Under the pieces are notes generated by a model. The model had not been told where the DNA came from. It worked only from the letters and a program-made list of their open reading frames with translations, and did no database searches. The translations under genes and the position numbers were made by a program. From positions 1 to 6,216 of the forward strand of contig JACCSE010000379.1 in assembly GCA_013813145.1 (NCBI GenBank): 6,216 nt of DNA, written 5' to 3'. The DNA comes from Gemmatimonadales bacterium (lineage in GTDB: Bacteria > Gemmatimonadota > Gemmatimonadetes > Gemmatimonadales > GWC2-71-9). Below, piece by piece: positions 1 to 6,216 of the stretch. How positions within the stretch are numbered: the first letter of the stretch is position 1; every line of letters begins with the position of its first letter.

Positions 1-1048
1 CGAGGTAGCCGCCGAAATCGCTTTGCCTTCCGACGGCGCGGGCGACGCTGCCGTCGAGTCCATCCAGCGTGCGGCAGGCGGTCCAGGCCACGAATGACCC
101 CACCGTCCTTCCCTGCGCCGCGAGCAGCGCGGCAGCCAGGCCCGCCAGCAGCGCGAGCAGGGAGATCAGGTTCGGGTGGACCCACCGCCCGATCACCGGC
201 GCGATCGGCTGGAAGAGCTGGTCCTTGAGCAGCCGGAGCCAGTGATCAACATCGACGGGTCGGGGAAGGACGGTGACCCGGGCGGTTTCCAGCCCCAGTG
301 ACAGCTCCTCACCGGGACGCGGCACGCGACCCACCGGCGCCGCTGCCTCCAGCTCCAAACCTGCCACCTCCACCCGAAGGGTTGCGCCGCGGGGCCGGTG
401 GTGCAGACCCCGTACGACTCCTCGCAGCGAGCCGCACGGATCGGCGCGCAGCGCGTCGGAGCCGAAAGCAGCGGCCGCCGGACCGGCAGGCAAATCGTCC
501 TCGAGCGGGACCGGCCCCAGCGCCGAGCGGAACTGCCCCGCCTCGATGGAGCCGGTCACGATATTCGGGATGCCGAGGAACCGCGCGACCGCGAGCGAAG
601 CAGGCCGCCGAAAGAGCCGCTCGGGCGGATCGAGCTGGGCGATCGTGCCGTCGAGCAGGATACCGATCCGGTCGCCGAGCACGGCGGCGTCCTCCAGGTC
701 ATGAGTGACGATCACCAGCGCGGGCCGGTAGTGGGCCTGGAGCGATAGCAGGGTGGTGCGCACCTCATCGCGGAGCGAGGGATCGAGTGCCGTAAGCGGC
801 TCATCCAGGAGCGGGACCGCGGGGCGCGCCGCCATCGCGCGCGCCAGGGCGGCGCGGTGTTTCTGGCCGCCGCTCAGGGTGTGCGGTCGCCGGCCGGCCA
901 GGCCGTCCAGCCGGACGCTCTCGAGCAGTTCGGCGACCGTGGCGCGCACCTCCGATTCCCGGTATCCCCGGATGCGCAGCGGAAACGCGACGTTCTCGAA
1001 CCCGCTAAGGTGGGGAAAGAGGCGCGGGGTTTGATGCAGGCCTCGCGC
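1..1048 (-). CDS. 5'-truncated ABC ATPase fused in frame to a CDP-alcohol phosphatidyltransferase (runs off the left edge)
   Basis: This is one uninterrupted frame of 349 codons, numbered here from the codon after the in-frame TAG at 1049-1051. Residues 1-150 are an importer-type (MalK/PotA/ModC-like) ABC ATPase beginning at the Q-loop (Q6, then PRLFPHLSGFENVAF). LSGGQ is at 58-62, Walker B and its catalytic Glu at 77-83, ALD D-loop at 87-89 and H-loop His at 116. The roughly 80 N-terminal residues that carry Walker A in this family are absent, so the piece should not hydrolyse ATP as it stands. Residues 160-262 resemble the C-terminal TOBE regulatory region. Residues 265-349 match the start of a membrane CDP-alcohol phosphatidyltransferase: HPN before a hydrophobic helix (290-312), then DGLDGSVAR (329-337), x8, G346. 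The third motif Asp falls on the window edge. These enzymes join CDP-diacylglycerol or a similar donor to an alcohol. No ATG precedes codon 72 (835). Possible starts are GTG949, ATG835, or GTG334 for the transferase alone. The motif calls are firm; whether the fusion is expressed is uncertain. Confidence 0.75.
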
Positions 1049-1051
1049 CTA

Positions 1052-2113
1052 CTACCGCCAGCGGAACATCCGCAGCGCCAGGAAAAAGCTTACCACCAGC
1101 CACCCGGCGATCACCGCCAGCTCGGGCGCCAGGCGGGCCCAGCCGGCGCCTTCCAGCATCGTGGCCCGGAGGGCGTCGTTGACCGCCGTCAGCGGCAGCC
1201 CCTGAATAAACGGCTGCAGCGCCTCGGGAAAGCGCGAGGCGGAGAAGAAGACGCCCGAGAAGATCCACATCGGCAGCATCACCAGGTTCATCAGCCCCGA
1301 CACGCCCTCGACCGTCTTCGCCCGAGAGGCGATCAGAAGCCCGAGGGCGCTGAAGGCCAGCGCGGAGAGGAGGCAGATCGCCGCCAGCGTGGCCAGCGAC
1401 CCGCGGAGCGGGACGCCGAACACCAGCACCGAGAAGCCCAGCAGCACGCCGACCTCGACGATGAGCATCGTGAGTCGCGACAGCACGAACGAGGCGAGGT
1501 ACTGGATGCGCGACATCGGGGTGGCGATGAGTCGCTTGAGCAGCTTCTTCCGCCGGCTGTCCACGATAGCGAACCCGAGTCCCCAGATCCCGCTGCCCAT
1601 CAGGTTCATCCCGAGGAGCCCCGGAACCACGAAGTCCACGTAGCGCGAGCCCGGCTCGCTCACCAGTCGCTCCGAGACGAGCACCGGATCGCTCCGGCCG
1701 GCTCCGCGCTGCACCGCCGCGTCCACCTGCATCCGTGCGGTACGAGCCTCCGGCCGGTCGGCGTCGTAGCGATACTCCAGCGTGCCGCCGGCTCCCGGCG
1801 CAACCACCAGGGCCACCTGGCCGGTCCGGAGCGCTTCGGCCGCGGCGGCATCGGTCAGCGCGCGAACCGCCAGTCCTTCTTCCGTCTCCAGCGCCCCGCG
1901 CGCGCTGTCGGTGGCCGGCGTGCCCCCCACGACCGCGACGGGGGTCTGCTCCGGCGCCTGGTTTCGGAAAGCGATGCCAAGCCCGGCAGTGAGCAGGACG
2001 GGAAACACGAAGACCCAGAACACCGCCTCCGGCTCCCGAAGAAACTCGCGGAAACGTACCAGGGTGAGCTGGACCAGCGAGTGTTCGGTCCAGCGTCGGC
2101 GACTACTCGTCAC
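1052..2113 (-). CDS. ABC-2 type transporter permease
   Basis: This is the membrane subunit of an ABC-2 (DrrB/NatB-like) exporter, 353 residues. A first transmembrane helix lies near residues 30-50, followed by an extracytoplasmic domain of about 100 residues (52-155). A C-terminal block of hydrophobic helices follows at roughly 160-184, 204-232, 238-262, 272-292 and 331-350. The cytoplasmic loop RRKKLLKRLIATPMSRIQYL (187-206) is characteristic of ABC-2 permeases. I start it at GTG 2113, inside the end of the upstream ATPase gene (11-nt overlap), because GGAAGG lies 7 nt ahead and the protein then opens with the usual short basic cytoplasmic tail. The longer frame up to 2332 only overlaps the ATPase coding sequence. 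Translational coupling to that ATPase is therefore likely. The C-terminus looks complete. The substrate cannot be read from sequence; drugs, lipids or ions are all possible for this family. Confidence 0.9.
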   Translation of the reverse strand: MTSSRRRWTEHSLVQLTLVRFREFLREPEAVFWVFVFPVLLTAGLGIAFRNQAPEQTPVAVVGGTPATDSARGALETEEGLAVRALTDAAAAEALRTGQVALVVAPGAGGTLEYRYDADRPEARTARMQVDAAVQRGAGRSDPVLVSERLVSEPGSRYVDFVVPGLLGMNLMGSGIWGLGFAIVDSRRKKLLKRLIATPMSRIQYLASFVLSRLTMLIVEVGVLLGFSVLVFGVPLRGSLATLAAICLLSALAFSALGLLIASRAKTVEGVSGLMNLVMLPMWIFSGVFFSASRFPEALQPFIQGLPLTAVNDALRATMLEGAGWARLAPELAVIAGWLVVSFFLALRMFRWR

Positions 2114-3050
2114 GGAGCTGCCTTCCGGTGAGGGTGACGAACACGTCCTCCAGCGTCGCGGAGTGGGTGCGCAGCTCGGAAAGCTGCACGCCCTGCCGCC
2201 GGAGCTCGCCCAGGAGCAGCGGCACCGTGCGGTGCAGCTCGGCCACCTGGAGGCGGTAGGTCCCGTTCCGCCGCGAGGTGGCGCAGACTCCGTCCAGCGC
2301 GCCCACGGCACCGTCGTCGAGGGCTTTCCCATCGGCGAGGGCGAACTCGAGCACGTGCTCCGCCCGGAGCGAGCCGATCAGCTCCAGCGGCGAGCCCTGC
2401 GCGATGATCCGGCCGTGGTCCACGATCGCCACCCGATCGCACAGCCGCTCGGCCTCGTCCATGTAGTGGGTGGTGAGCAGAATGGACCGGCCCTCGGACT
2501 TGAACCGTCCGATCAGCTCCCAGAGCTGCCGGCGCGATTGGGGGTCGAGGCCGGTCGTCGGTTCGTCGAGAAAGAGGAGCCGCGGATCGCCGACCAGCGC
2601 GCAAGCCAATGCCATGCGCTGCCGCTGGCCGCCGGAGAGCTGGCCAACGCGCGCGTTCGCCTTCTCCTGGAGCTGCACCATCGCGATCACCTCGCGATAT
2701 TCCGGGCCCCGCCGGTAAAAGCTGCGGAAGAGGCGCACCGTCTCCTCGACTGTCAGCTTCTCGGCGAACTGGGTCTCCTGGAGCGAGATGCCGAGCAGCT
2801 CCCGGAGCTCCCGGTCATCGCGGCCCCAGCGGCGCCCCAGCACGATGACTTCCCCGGCATCGGGCTCGGTGAGACCTTCGCAGATTTCGACGGTAGTGGT
2901 CTTGCCGGCGCCGTTGGGGCCCAGGAGGCCGAAGCACTCGCCGGCGCCGACTTCGAGGTCCAGACCGTCCACGGCGACGACGTCGCCGTAGGCCTTGCGA
3001 AGCGAGCGGACCTGGAGCGGAGGTGGGGTGGAAGATGGGGATCCCGGCAT
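2103..3050 (-). CDS. ABC transporter ATP-binding protein (ABC-2 exporter, DrrA/NatA-like)
   Basis: This is a complete 315-residue nucleotide-binding subunit. Walker A GPNGAGKTT is at 44-52 (Lys50), Q-loop Gln at 91, signature LSGGQ at 138-142, Walker B with catalytic Glu at 158-163, D-loop GLD at 167-169 and H-loop His at 195. All catalytic positions are intact. The C-terminal extension (about 220-315), ending in LEDVFVTLTGRQLRDE, is typical of DrrA/CcmA-type exporter ATPases that work with an ABC-2 permease. It should form a dimer on the cytoplasmic face of the permease encoded immediately downstream, which it overlaps by 11 nt. The ATG at 3050 is the first suitable start. No clear Shine-Dalgarno precedes it, only a TAAGAT hexamer 7 nt upstream, so a leaderless transcript is possible. 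The gene follows a 20-21 bp tandem-repeat array. Substrate unknown. Confidence 0.95.
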   Translation of the reverse strand: MPGSPSSTPPPLQVRSLRKAYGDVVAVDGLDLEVGAGECFGLLGPNGAGKTTTVEICEGLTEPDAGEVIVLGRRWGRDDRELRELLGISLQETQFAEKLTVEETVRLFRSFYRRGPEYREVIAMVQLQEKANARVGQLSGGQRQRMALACALVGDPRLLFLDEPTTGLDPQSRRQLWELIGRFKSEGRSILLTTHYMDEAERLCDRVAIVDHGRIIAQGSPLELIGSLRAEHVLEFALADGKALDDGAVGALDGVCATSRRNGTYRLQVAELHRTVPLLLGELRRQGVQLSELRTHSATLEDVFVTLTGRQLRDE

Positions 3051-3057
3051 GCCCGGA

Positions 3058-3088
3058 ATCTTAATGTGCCTTAGCCGTGCATTGTCAC
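3058..3088 (-). promoter_or_regulatory. Possible promoter of the ABC exporter genes
   Basis: Read on the minus strand, GTGACA (3088-3083) matches the -35 consensus at 5 of 6 positions. TAAGAT (3063-3058) is a fair -10, with a long 19-bp spacer. The predicted start falls at or next to the ATG at 3050, which fits the missing ribosome binding site. The -35 is supplied by the last tandem-repeat unit. This is pattern matching only; the long spacer and the unknown sigma factor make it tentative. Confidence 0.25.
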
Positions 3089-3197
3089 CCTGAGACCGTG
3101 CATTGTCACCCTGAGACCGTGCATTGTCACCTGAGACCGTGCATTGTCACGCTGAGACCGTGCATTGTCACCTGAGACCGTGCATTGTCACCCTGAG
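3075..3197. repeat. Tandem direct repeat, six copies of a 20-21 bp unit
   Basis: Six adjacent copies of CCGTGCATTGTCACCCTGAG(A) lie at 3075-3095, 3096-3116, 3117-3136, 3137-3157, 3158-3177 and 3178-3197. Copies 1 and 2 are identical. Copies 3 and 5 have lost one C of the CCC, copy 4 has a C-to-G change, and copy 6 departs after CTGAG into the left arm of the neighbouring palindrome. The period is close to two helical turns. There are no unique spacers, so it is not a CRISPR array. Each unit contains TGTCACCCTGAG or its one-base variant, the outer part of the palindrome arm, which suggests the array grew by duplication from that element. Confidence 0.95.
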
Positions 3198-3253
3198 CGA
3201 AGCGAAGGGGGCATAACCCAGCTCATGTCCCCTTCGCTTCGCTCAGGGTGACA
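3186..3253. repeat. Perfect 25-bp palindrome (REP-like hairpin)
   Basis: The arm at 3186-3210 (TGTCACCCTGAGCGAAGCGA, then AGGGG) is an exact reverse complement of 3229-3253, separated by 18 bases. After one mismatch at 3211/3228, three more pairs extend the stem, leaving a loop of about 10 bases (3215-3224). Sequences of the form TGTCA-CCCTGAGCGAAGCGAAG are familiar to me as dispersed intergenic repeats in several soil bacterial phyla. I read this as a member of such a family. It lies 10 bp beyond the miniprotein stop on the minus strand and could stall or protect the transcript 3' end. No U-tract follows in that direction, though. The short TTTT at 3255-3258 lies on the plus-strand exit side. 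Confidence 0.9.
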
Positions 3254-3262
3254 GTTTTCTGA

Positions 3263-3421
3263 TCAGTCGTTACGGGGCCGCGACCACACGCTCCGCATCG
3301 TGTCCCAGGCCCGCGCCCACTCCTCGGGCTGGGTGAGGAGCACGTAGCCGGTCAGTATCCCGGCCATGTAGATCGCGGTCTGTACCAGGGGCGACGGATC
3401 GGCGGCGAGTGTCGGAAGCAT
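3263..3421 (-). CDS. Small hypothetical membrane protein, 52 residues
   Basis: The ATG at 3421 lies 3 nt after the TAG of the metalloprotease (3425-3427). AAGG sits about 6 nt upstream, inside the end of that gene, so translation is probably coupled. The 52-residue product has a short polar N-terminus, one hydrophobic segment at about 12-30 (LVQTAIYMAGILTGYVLLT), and a tail rich in Trp and Arg (EEWARAWDTMRSVWSRPRND). The charge pattern favours a single-pass inner-membrane protein with its C-terminus in the cytoplasm. I recognise no family. The RBS, the tight spacing and the plausible transmembrane helix argue that it is real. It may still be a chance ORF in GC-rich DNA. A function linked to the upstream protease is only inference from position. 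Confidence 0.6.
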   Translation of the reverse strand: MLPTLAADPSPLVQTAIYMAGILTGYVLLTQPEEWARAWDTMRSVWSRPRND

Positions 3422-3424
3422 AGT

Positions 3425-6091
3425 CTACCTTGCCGTGGCGGCGTTCTGAAGCATGCGGGCGTCGAGCGCCTGCTCGATCCGCTCGCGGGAATCGATCAAG
3501 TGAGCGCGGGTGTAGGGGTCGAGGCCGTTGCGCTGGCCCTGGAGCGCTCGGTCGAGCCGGACGCTCAGCTCTCCGAGCGTCACCCGCGCGATCGTGCGCG
3601 CGTCCTCGGGGGTCCCCGGGGCCGGGCTCACCACCATCTGGACCAGCGTGTTGAGCTGCAGCCGCTGGAGGTCGCGGCGAACCGAGCCGATGTTCCGGGC
3701 CGACTTGGGAGTCGCCTCGGCCCAGATCGCATTGGTCAGGGTGGTGAAGAGCTCCGGGATTCCCACGGTCGGCTGTTCCGGCGTGGCGCGCAGCTCCGCG
3801 TCCCGAACCCGCGCCAGCACCGCCGGGTCGAGCAGTTGGTTGAGCAGGGAGCCCTGCTGAACCAGCGCCCAGTCGTGGAGCGGAAAATCCGCCCGCCCCG
3901 CCGCGGCGGGCGACGCCCCCCAATGCATCCAGCGGTTGGGACCGAGCCGGCTCAGCAGCTCGGGACGGAACCGGTACGCCGGCTCACCGAAGCCCGCCGA
4001 GGCGATGAACGCGAGCGCGGCGCGCTGCTGCTCGACCGGCACCGTCTCCAGCGGCGGCCGTGCCTGAGGATCGCCCACGTGATCGCGGGCCGTCACCGCG
4101 CCGCCCAGGTACTTGGTCGTGACCAGCAGGGCATACCACCGGTCGGTGAGGAGGTCGGTGAACGCCGACCGGAGCCGCCCATACCCCTGACCCGGAGCGA
4201 CGACCCGGGTCTCCAGTGAGTCGAACAGGCCGTCGATCAGCTCCACGCGGTTTCTCGCCCACTCGAGGGGATCGTCGGTCTGATCGTAGCGGGAGACGCT
4301 GGGGTCCAGGCCGTGGGCGCCGAACCCGGCGTCCTCGTCGCTGGCGTAGAGGTGAGCCGGATCCGCCGCCGCGGCGGCGATGGCGTGAAGCCCGTTCAGC
4401 TCCACCTCGGGAATCCAGCCGCTCTCGGCGGGCGCGCCGCCTTTGCTGCGCGTCAGGGTCGCCGAGCTCAGCGCCGAGGCGCTCACGTCGGCATAGCCGT
4501 AGGTCACCGCCCAGCGGTCGTAACTGCCGATGGTCGGGGCGTAATAGTCTCCCTGGCGGCGACGGTCGAGCGCGAGCGCCGGAGGGCTGTAGTCCATCAC
4601 CGAGACCCCGACCCCGTGCTCGGCGGTGTGGTCCCGATCCGCAAGCTGCTCCGCGCTGATGCCGGCCGAGCCGCGGAAGTTGTGCCGCAGGCCGAGGGTG
4701 TGTCCTACTTCGTGCATCACCAATGCCTTGAGGGCCTGGCCGATGTACTCCTTGGGAAGGCCCTCTCCGGCGGCGACGATCCCGCTCGCGGCGAGCAGCG
4801 CCCGGGCCAGAGTCCCCTGGCGGGTCAGCCCGTCGCCGTAGCGGCACAAGAGGCCCGCCGCTCCCTCGCTGAGGATCGACTCGACCGACGCGATCGGCGA
4901 CACGTAGTCGTTCGATTCGCCGCGCCAAGTCTGGATCCACGCGGCCGAGATCAGAATGTCGGCGTTGAGGATCTCACCGGTGCGGGGATCTACGTTGCTC
5001 GGTCCGATGGCGTACACCGACCGGTTGGTCGCGGTCCATCGCACGGTGGAATAGCGGGCGTCGGCGGCGTTCCAGAGGCTGTCCTCGGGTGCGTCGAGCA
5101 CCTCGATCGCGCCGCGGAACCCGGCCTCCTGAAACGCCCGGTTCCACTCCAGGATCCCGGCCCGGACGTAGGGCCGCCACTCGAGCGGCACCGTGCGGTC
5201 GATGTAATAGGTGATCGGGCGGACCGGCTCGCTGACCAGGGCGGCGGGGTCCTTCTTCTCCAGCCGCCAGCGATTCACGTAGCGGACGAAGAAGCTTTCC
5301 GCGGTGTCGCGAGAGAAATCTTTGATCGCCGAGATGAAGTAGCCCACCCGGTCGTCCGCGAAGCGCGGCCGCATCGGAGTGGCCGGCAGCTCGAGCAGCG
5401 AATAGTGGACGCCGACCGGGATCCAGCGGTAATCCGGCACCGTCTCCAGGCCCAGATTCCGGGGGCTCTGGAAGGTCAACCGCACGTCGGCCTCGAGATT
5501 GGTCGGATAGACGAAGAGTTGTTGGAGACTGGAGCGCTTGTCGTCCAGCGAGACGTTGATGCTCAGCTTCCGATTGGCCGCGGCGGCCTGGAAGACCGAG
5601 CCAACGTCCGCCCAATCGGTGAGCAGGAAAGACGAGAGGTCGATGAGGATCTCTTCCGCCGTGCCTTCGCGCACCGTGGCGATCGGAAAGGAATGGGCGA
5701 CGGAGTGGCCGAAGGAGTAGGCCACGGTGCGCGCCATCGGGGAACCCTCGGGCGCGGCAAAGCGGGGGTTGACCACCCAGAGCTCGACCCGGTCGGTCTC
5801 GCGATGGAAGCGGACCAGGTCGGAGCGGACCGTGCTGCCGCCGTCGAGGCCGAGCTCACCGATTCCCTGAGAGAGCTGGGTGACGAGGAGGTAATCGCGG
5901 TCGAGCTGCGCTGGCGTGAGTGCCAGGAGGACGCGATCCCGCTGGTAATAGACGGTAAAGAGACCACTCCCGACCTGGCTGCCCTTGGTGACCTCGGAGA
6001 ACGACTTCCACGGATCGTCTTGCGCGGCGACCGGCACGGCGGCCACGCCGAGCAGGAGGCCAAGAAGAACGGCAGCGCGAGGAAGGTGCAC
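3425..6091 (-). CDS. Exported zinc-dependent metalloprotease (metzincin, DUF5117/DUF4953 type)
   Basis: This is an 888-residue secreted or periplasmic peptidase. It begins with a signal peptide (MHLPRAAVLLGLLLGVAAVP, predicted cleavage after VAA at 23). Residues of about 60-260 resemble the beta-rich DUF5117 region. The catalytic part includes HEVGHTLGLRH at 460-470, giving zinc ligands His460, His464 and His470 and general base Glu461. The Met-turn VMDY follows with Met499. The order and length are typical for this family (Pfam DUF5118/DUF5117/DUF4953), and no catalytic residue is missing. Only one Cys is present. I prefer GTG 6091 as the start because GGAG lies 6 nt ahead and it gives a cleaner signal peptide. 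GTG 6103 (892 residues) is in frame but lacks a good ribosome site. The gene is followed after 3 nt by a small membrane-protein ORF. The natural substrate is unknown; proteins or peptides in the envelope or outside are likely. Confidence 0.93.
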   Translation of the reverse strand: MHLPRAAVLLGLLLGVAAVPVAAQDDPWKSFSEVTKGSQVGSGLFTVYYQRDRVLLALTPAQLDRDYLLVTQLSQGIGELGLDGGSTVRSDLVRFHRETDRVELWVVNPRFAAPEGSPMARTVAYSFGHSVAHSFPIATVREGTAEEILIDLSSFLLTDWADVGSVFQAAAANRKLSINVSLDDKRSSLQQLFVYPTNLEADVRLTFQSPRNLGLETVPDYRWIPVGVHYSLLELPATPMRPRFADDRVGYFISAIKDFSRDTAESFFVRYVNRWRLEKKDPAALVSEPVRPITYYIDRTVPLEWRPYVRAGILEWNRAFQEAGFRGAIEVLDAPEDSLWNAADARYSTVRWTATNRSVYAIGPSNVDPRTGEILNADILISAAWIQTWRGESNDYVSPIASVESILSEGAAGLLCRYGDGLTRQGTLARALLAASGIVAAGEGLPKEYIGQALKALVMHEVGHTLGLRHNFRGSAGISAEQLADRDHTAEHGVGVSVMDYSPPALALDRRRQGDYYAPTIGSYDRWAVTYGYADVSASALSSATLTRSKGGAPAESGWIPEVELNGLHAIAAAAADPAHLYASDEDAGFGAHGLDPSVSRYDQTDDPLEWARNRVELIDGLFDSLETRVVAPGQGYGRLRSAFTDLLTDRWYALLVTTKYLGGAVTARDHVGDPQARPPLETVPVEQQRAALAFIASAGFGEPAYRFRPELLSRLGPNRWMHWGASPAAAGRADFPLHDWALVQQGSLLNQLLDPAVLARVRDAELRATPEQPTVGIPELFTTLTNAIWAEATPKSARNIGSVRRDLQRLQLNTLVQMVVSPAPGTPEDARTIARVTLGELSVRLDRALQGQRNGLDPYTRAHLIDSRERIEQALDARMLQNAATAR

Positions 6092-6216
6092 GGCGAACTC
6101 CACAAACCAGGGTACGACCGGGCGGGAGTACGCCGGCCGCCAGCACTCAAGGCAAGGAAGGGGCCGTGCGGGGGGCCAACCCGAAAGTCCAGCGGGGGAG
6201 CGAATTTACGCTTGCG
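6092..6216 (-). other. Upstream region of the metalloprotease gene
   Basis: These 125 bases contain no convincing gene. A GGAG ribosome site for GTG 6091 is at 6098-6101. An AT-rich hexamer TAAATT (minus strand, 6208-6203) could be a -10 element, but any -35 would lie outside the window, so no promoter is called. Confidence 0.4.

Noticed and set aside
1005..1268. Minus-strand frame of 87 codons that might encode the missing Walker A half of the truncated ATPase
   Set aside because: Its translation contains no GxxGxGK[ST] P-loop and it simply overlaps the permease C-terminus in another frame.
857..2131. Long plus-strand open frame of 424 codons opposite the permease
   Set aside because: Its product is rich in Arg, His, Gln and Pro with no domain pattern, while the opposite strand encodes a clear ABC-2 permease. 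It is a GC-skew shadow.
1782..3074. Plus-strand open frame of 430 codons opposite the exporter ATPase
   Set aside because: It is antisense to a gene with every ABC motif intact and has low-complexity composition and no recognisable fold.
3075..3197. CRISPR array
   Set aside because: The 20-21 bp units are directly adjacent with no unique spacers, and no cas gene is present.
3186..3258. Canonical intrinsic terminator for the protease operon
   Set aside because: The hairpin is strong, but on the minus strand it is followed by AATGCACGG rather than a U-tract. The TTTT lies on the other side and is short.
3984..4940. Second minus-strand frame (318 codons) within the metalloprotease gene
   Set aside because: Arg/Gly/Pro-rich translation in an alternate frame of a gene with an intact HExxHxxGxxH site; a shadow.

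Overview
The window is GC-rich and very densely coded, and every supported gene reads from the minus strand. GTG start codons, short overlaps between genes and a large exported metzincin of the DUF5117/DUF4953 type suggest a soil- or sediment-type Gram-negative such as Gemmatimonadota or Acidobacteriota. That taxonomic guess is inference only; no rRNA or marker gene is present.

In transcription order (right to left) the layout is as follows. (1) 6091-3425 encodes a secreted or periplasmic zinc metalloprotease of about 888 residues. (2) 3421-3263 is a 52-codon ORF for a predicted single-pass membrane miniprotein, starting 3 nt after the protease stop. (3) 3253-3075 is the only real intergenic region. 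It holds a perfect 25-bp palindromic hairpin and, next to it, six tandem 20-21 bp repeats whose unit contains the outer part of the hairpin arm. (4) 3050-2103 and 2113-1052 are an ABC-2 type exporter pair (ATPase, then permease) overlapping by 11 nt. (5) 1048-1 is an open frame that continues past the window edge. It encodes an ABC ATPase from the Q-loop onward, without its Walker A half, then a TOBE-like region, then in the same frame the start of a CDP-alcohol phosphatidyltransferase with its DGxxAR motif.

The ATPase/permease pair is a conventional exporter of unknown substrate. The protease and the miniprotein look translationally coupled. The two most unusual items are the truncated ATPase joined in frame to a phospholipid-type transferase, directly abutting the permease stop, and the repeat-plus-palindrome region in front of the exporter. 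The truncated fusion may be a real rearrangement, a decaying gene or an assembly junction, and the sequence alone does not decide which.
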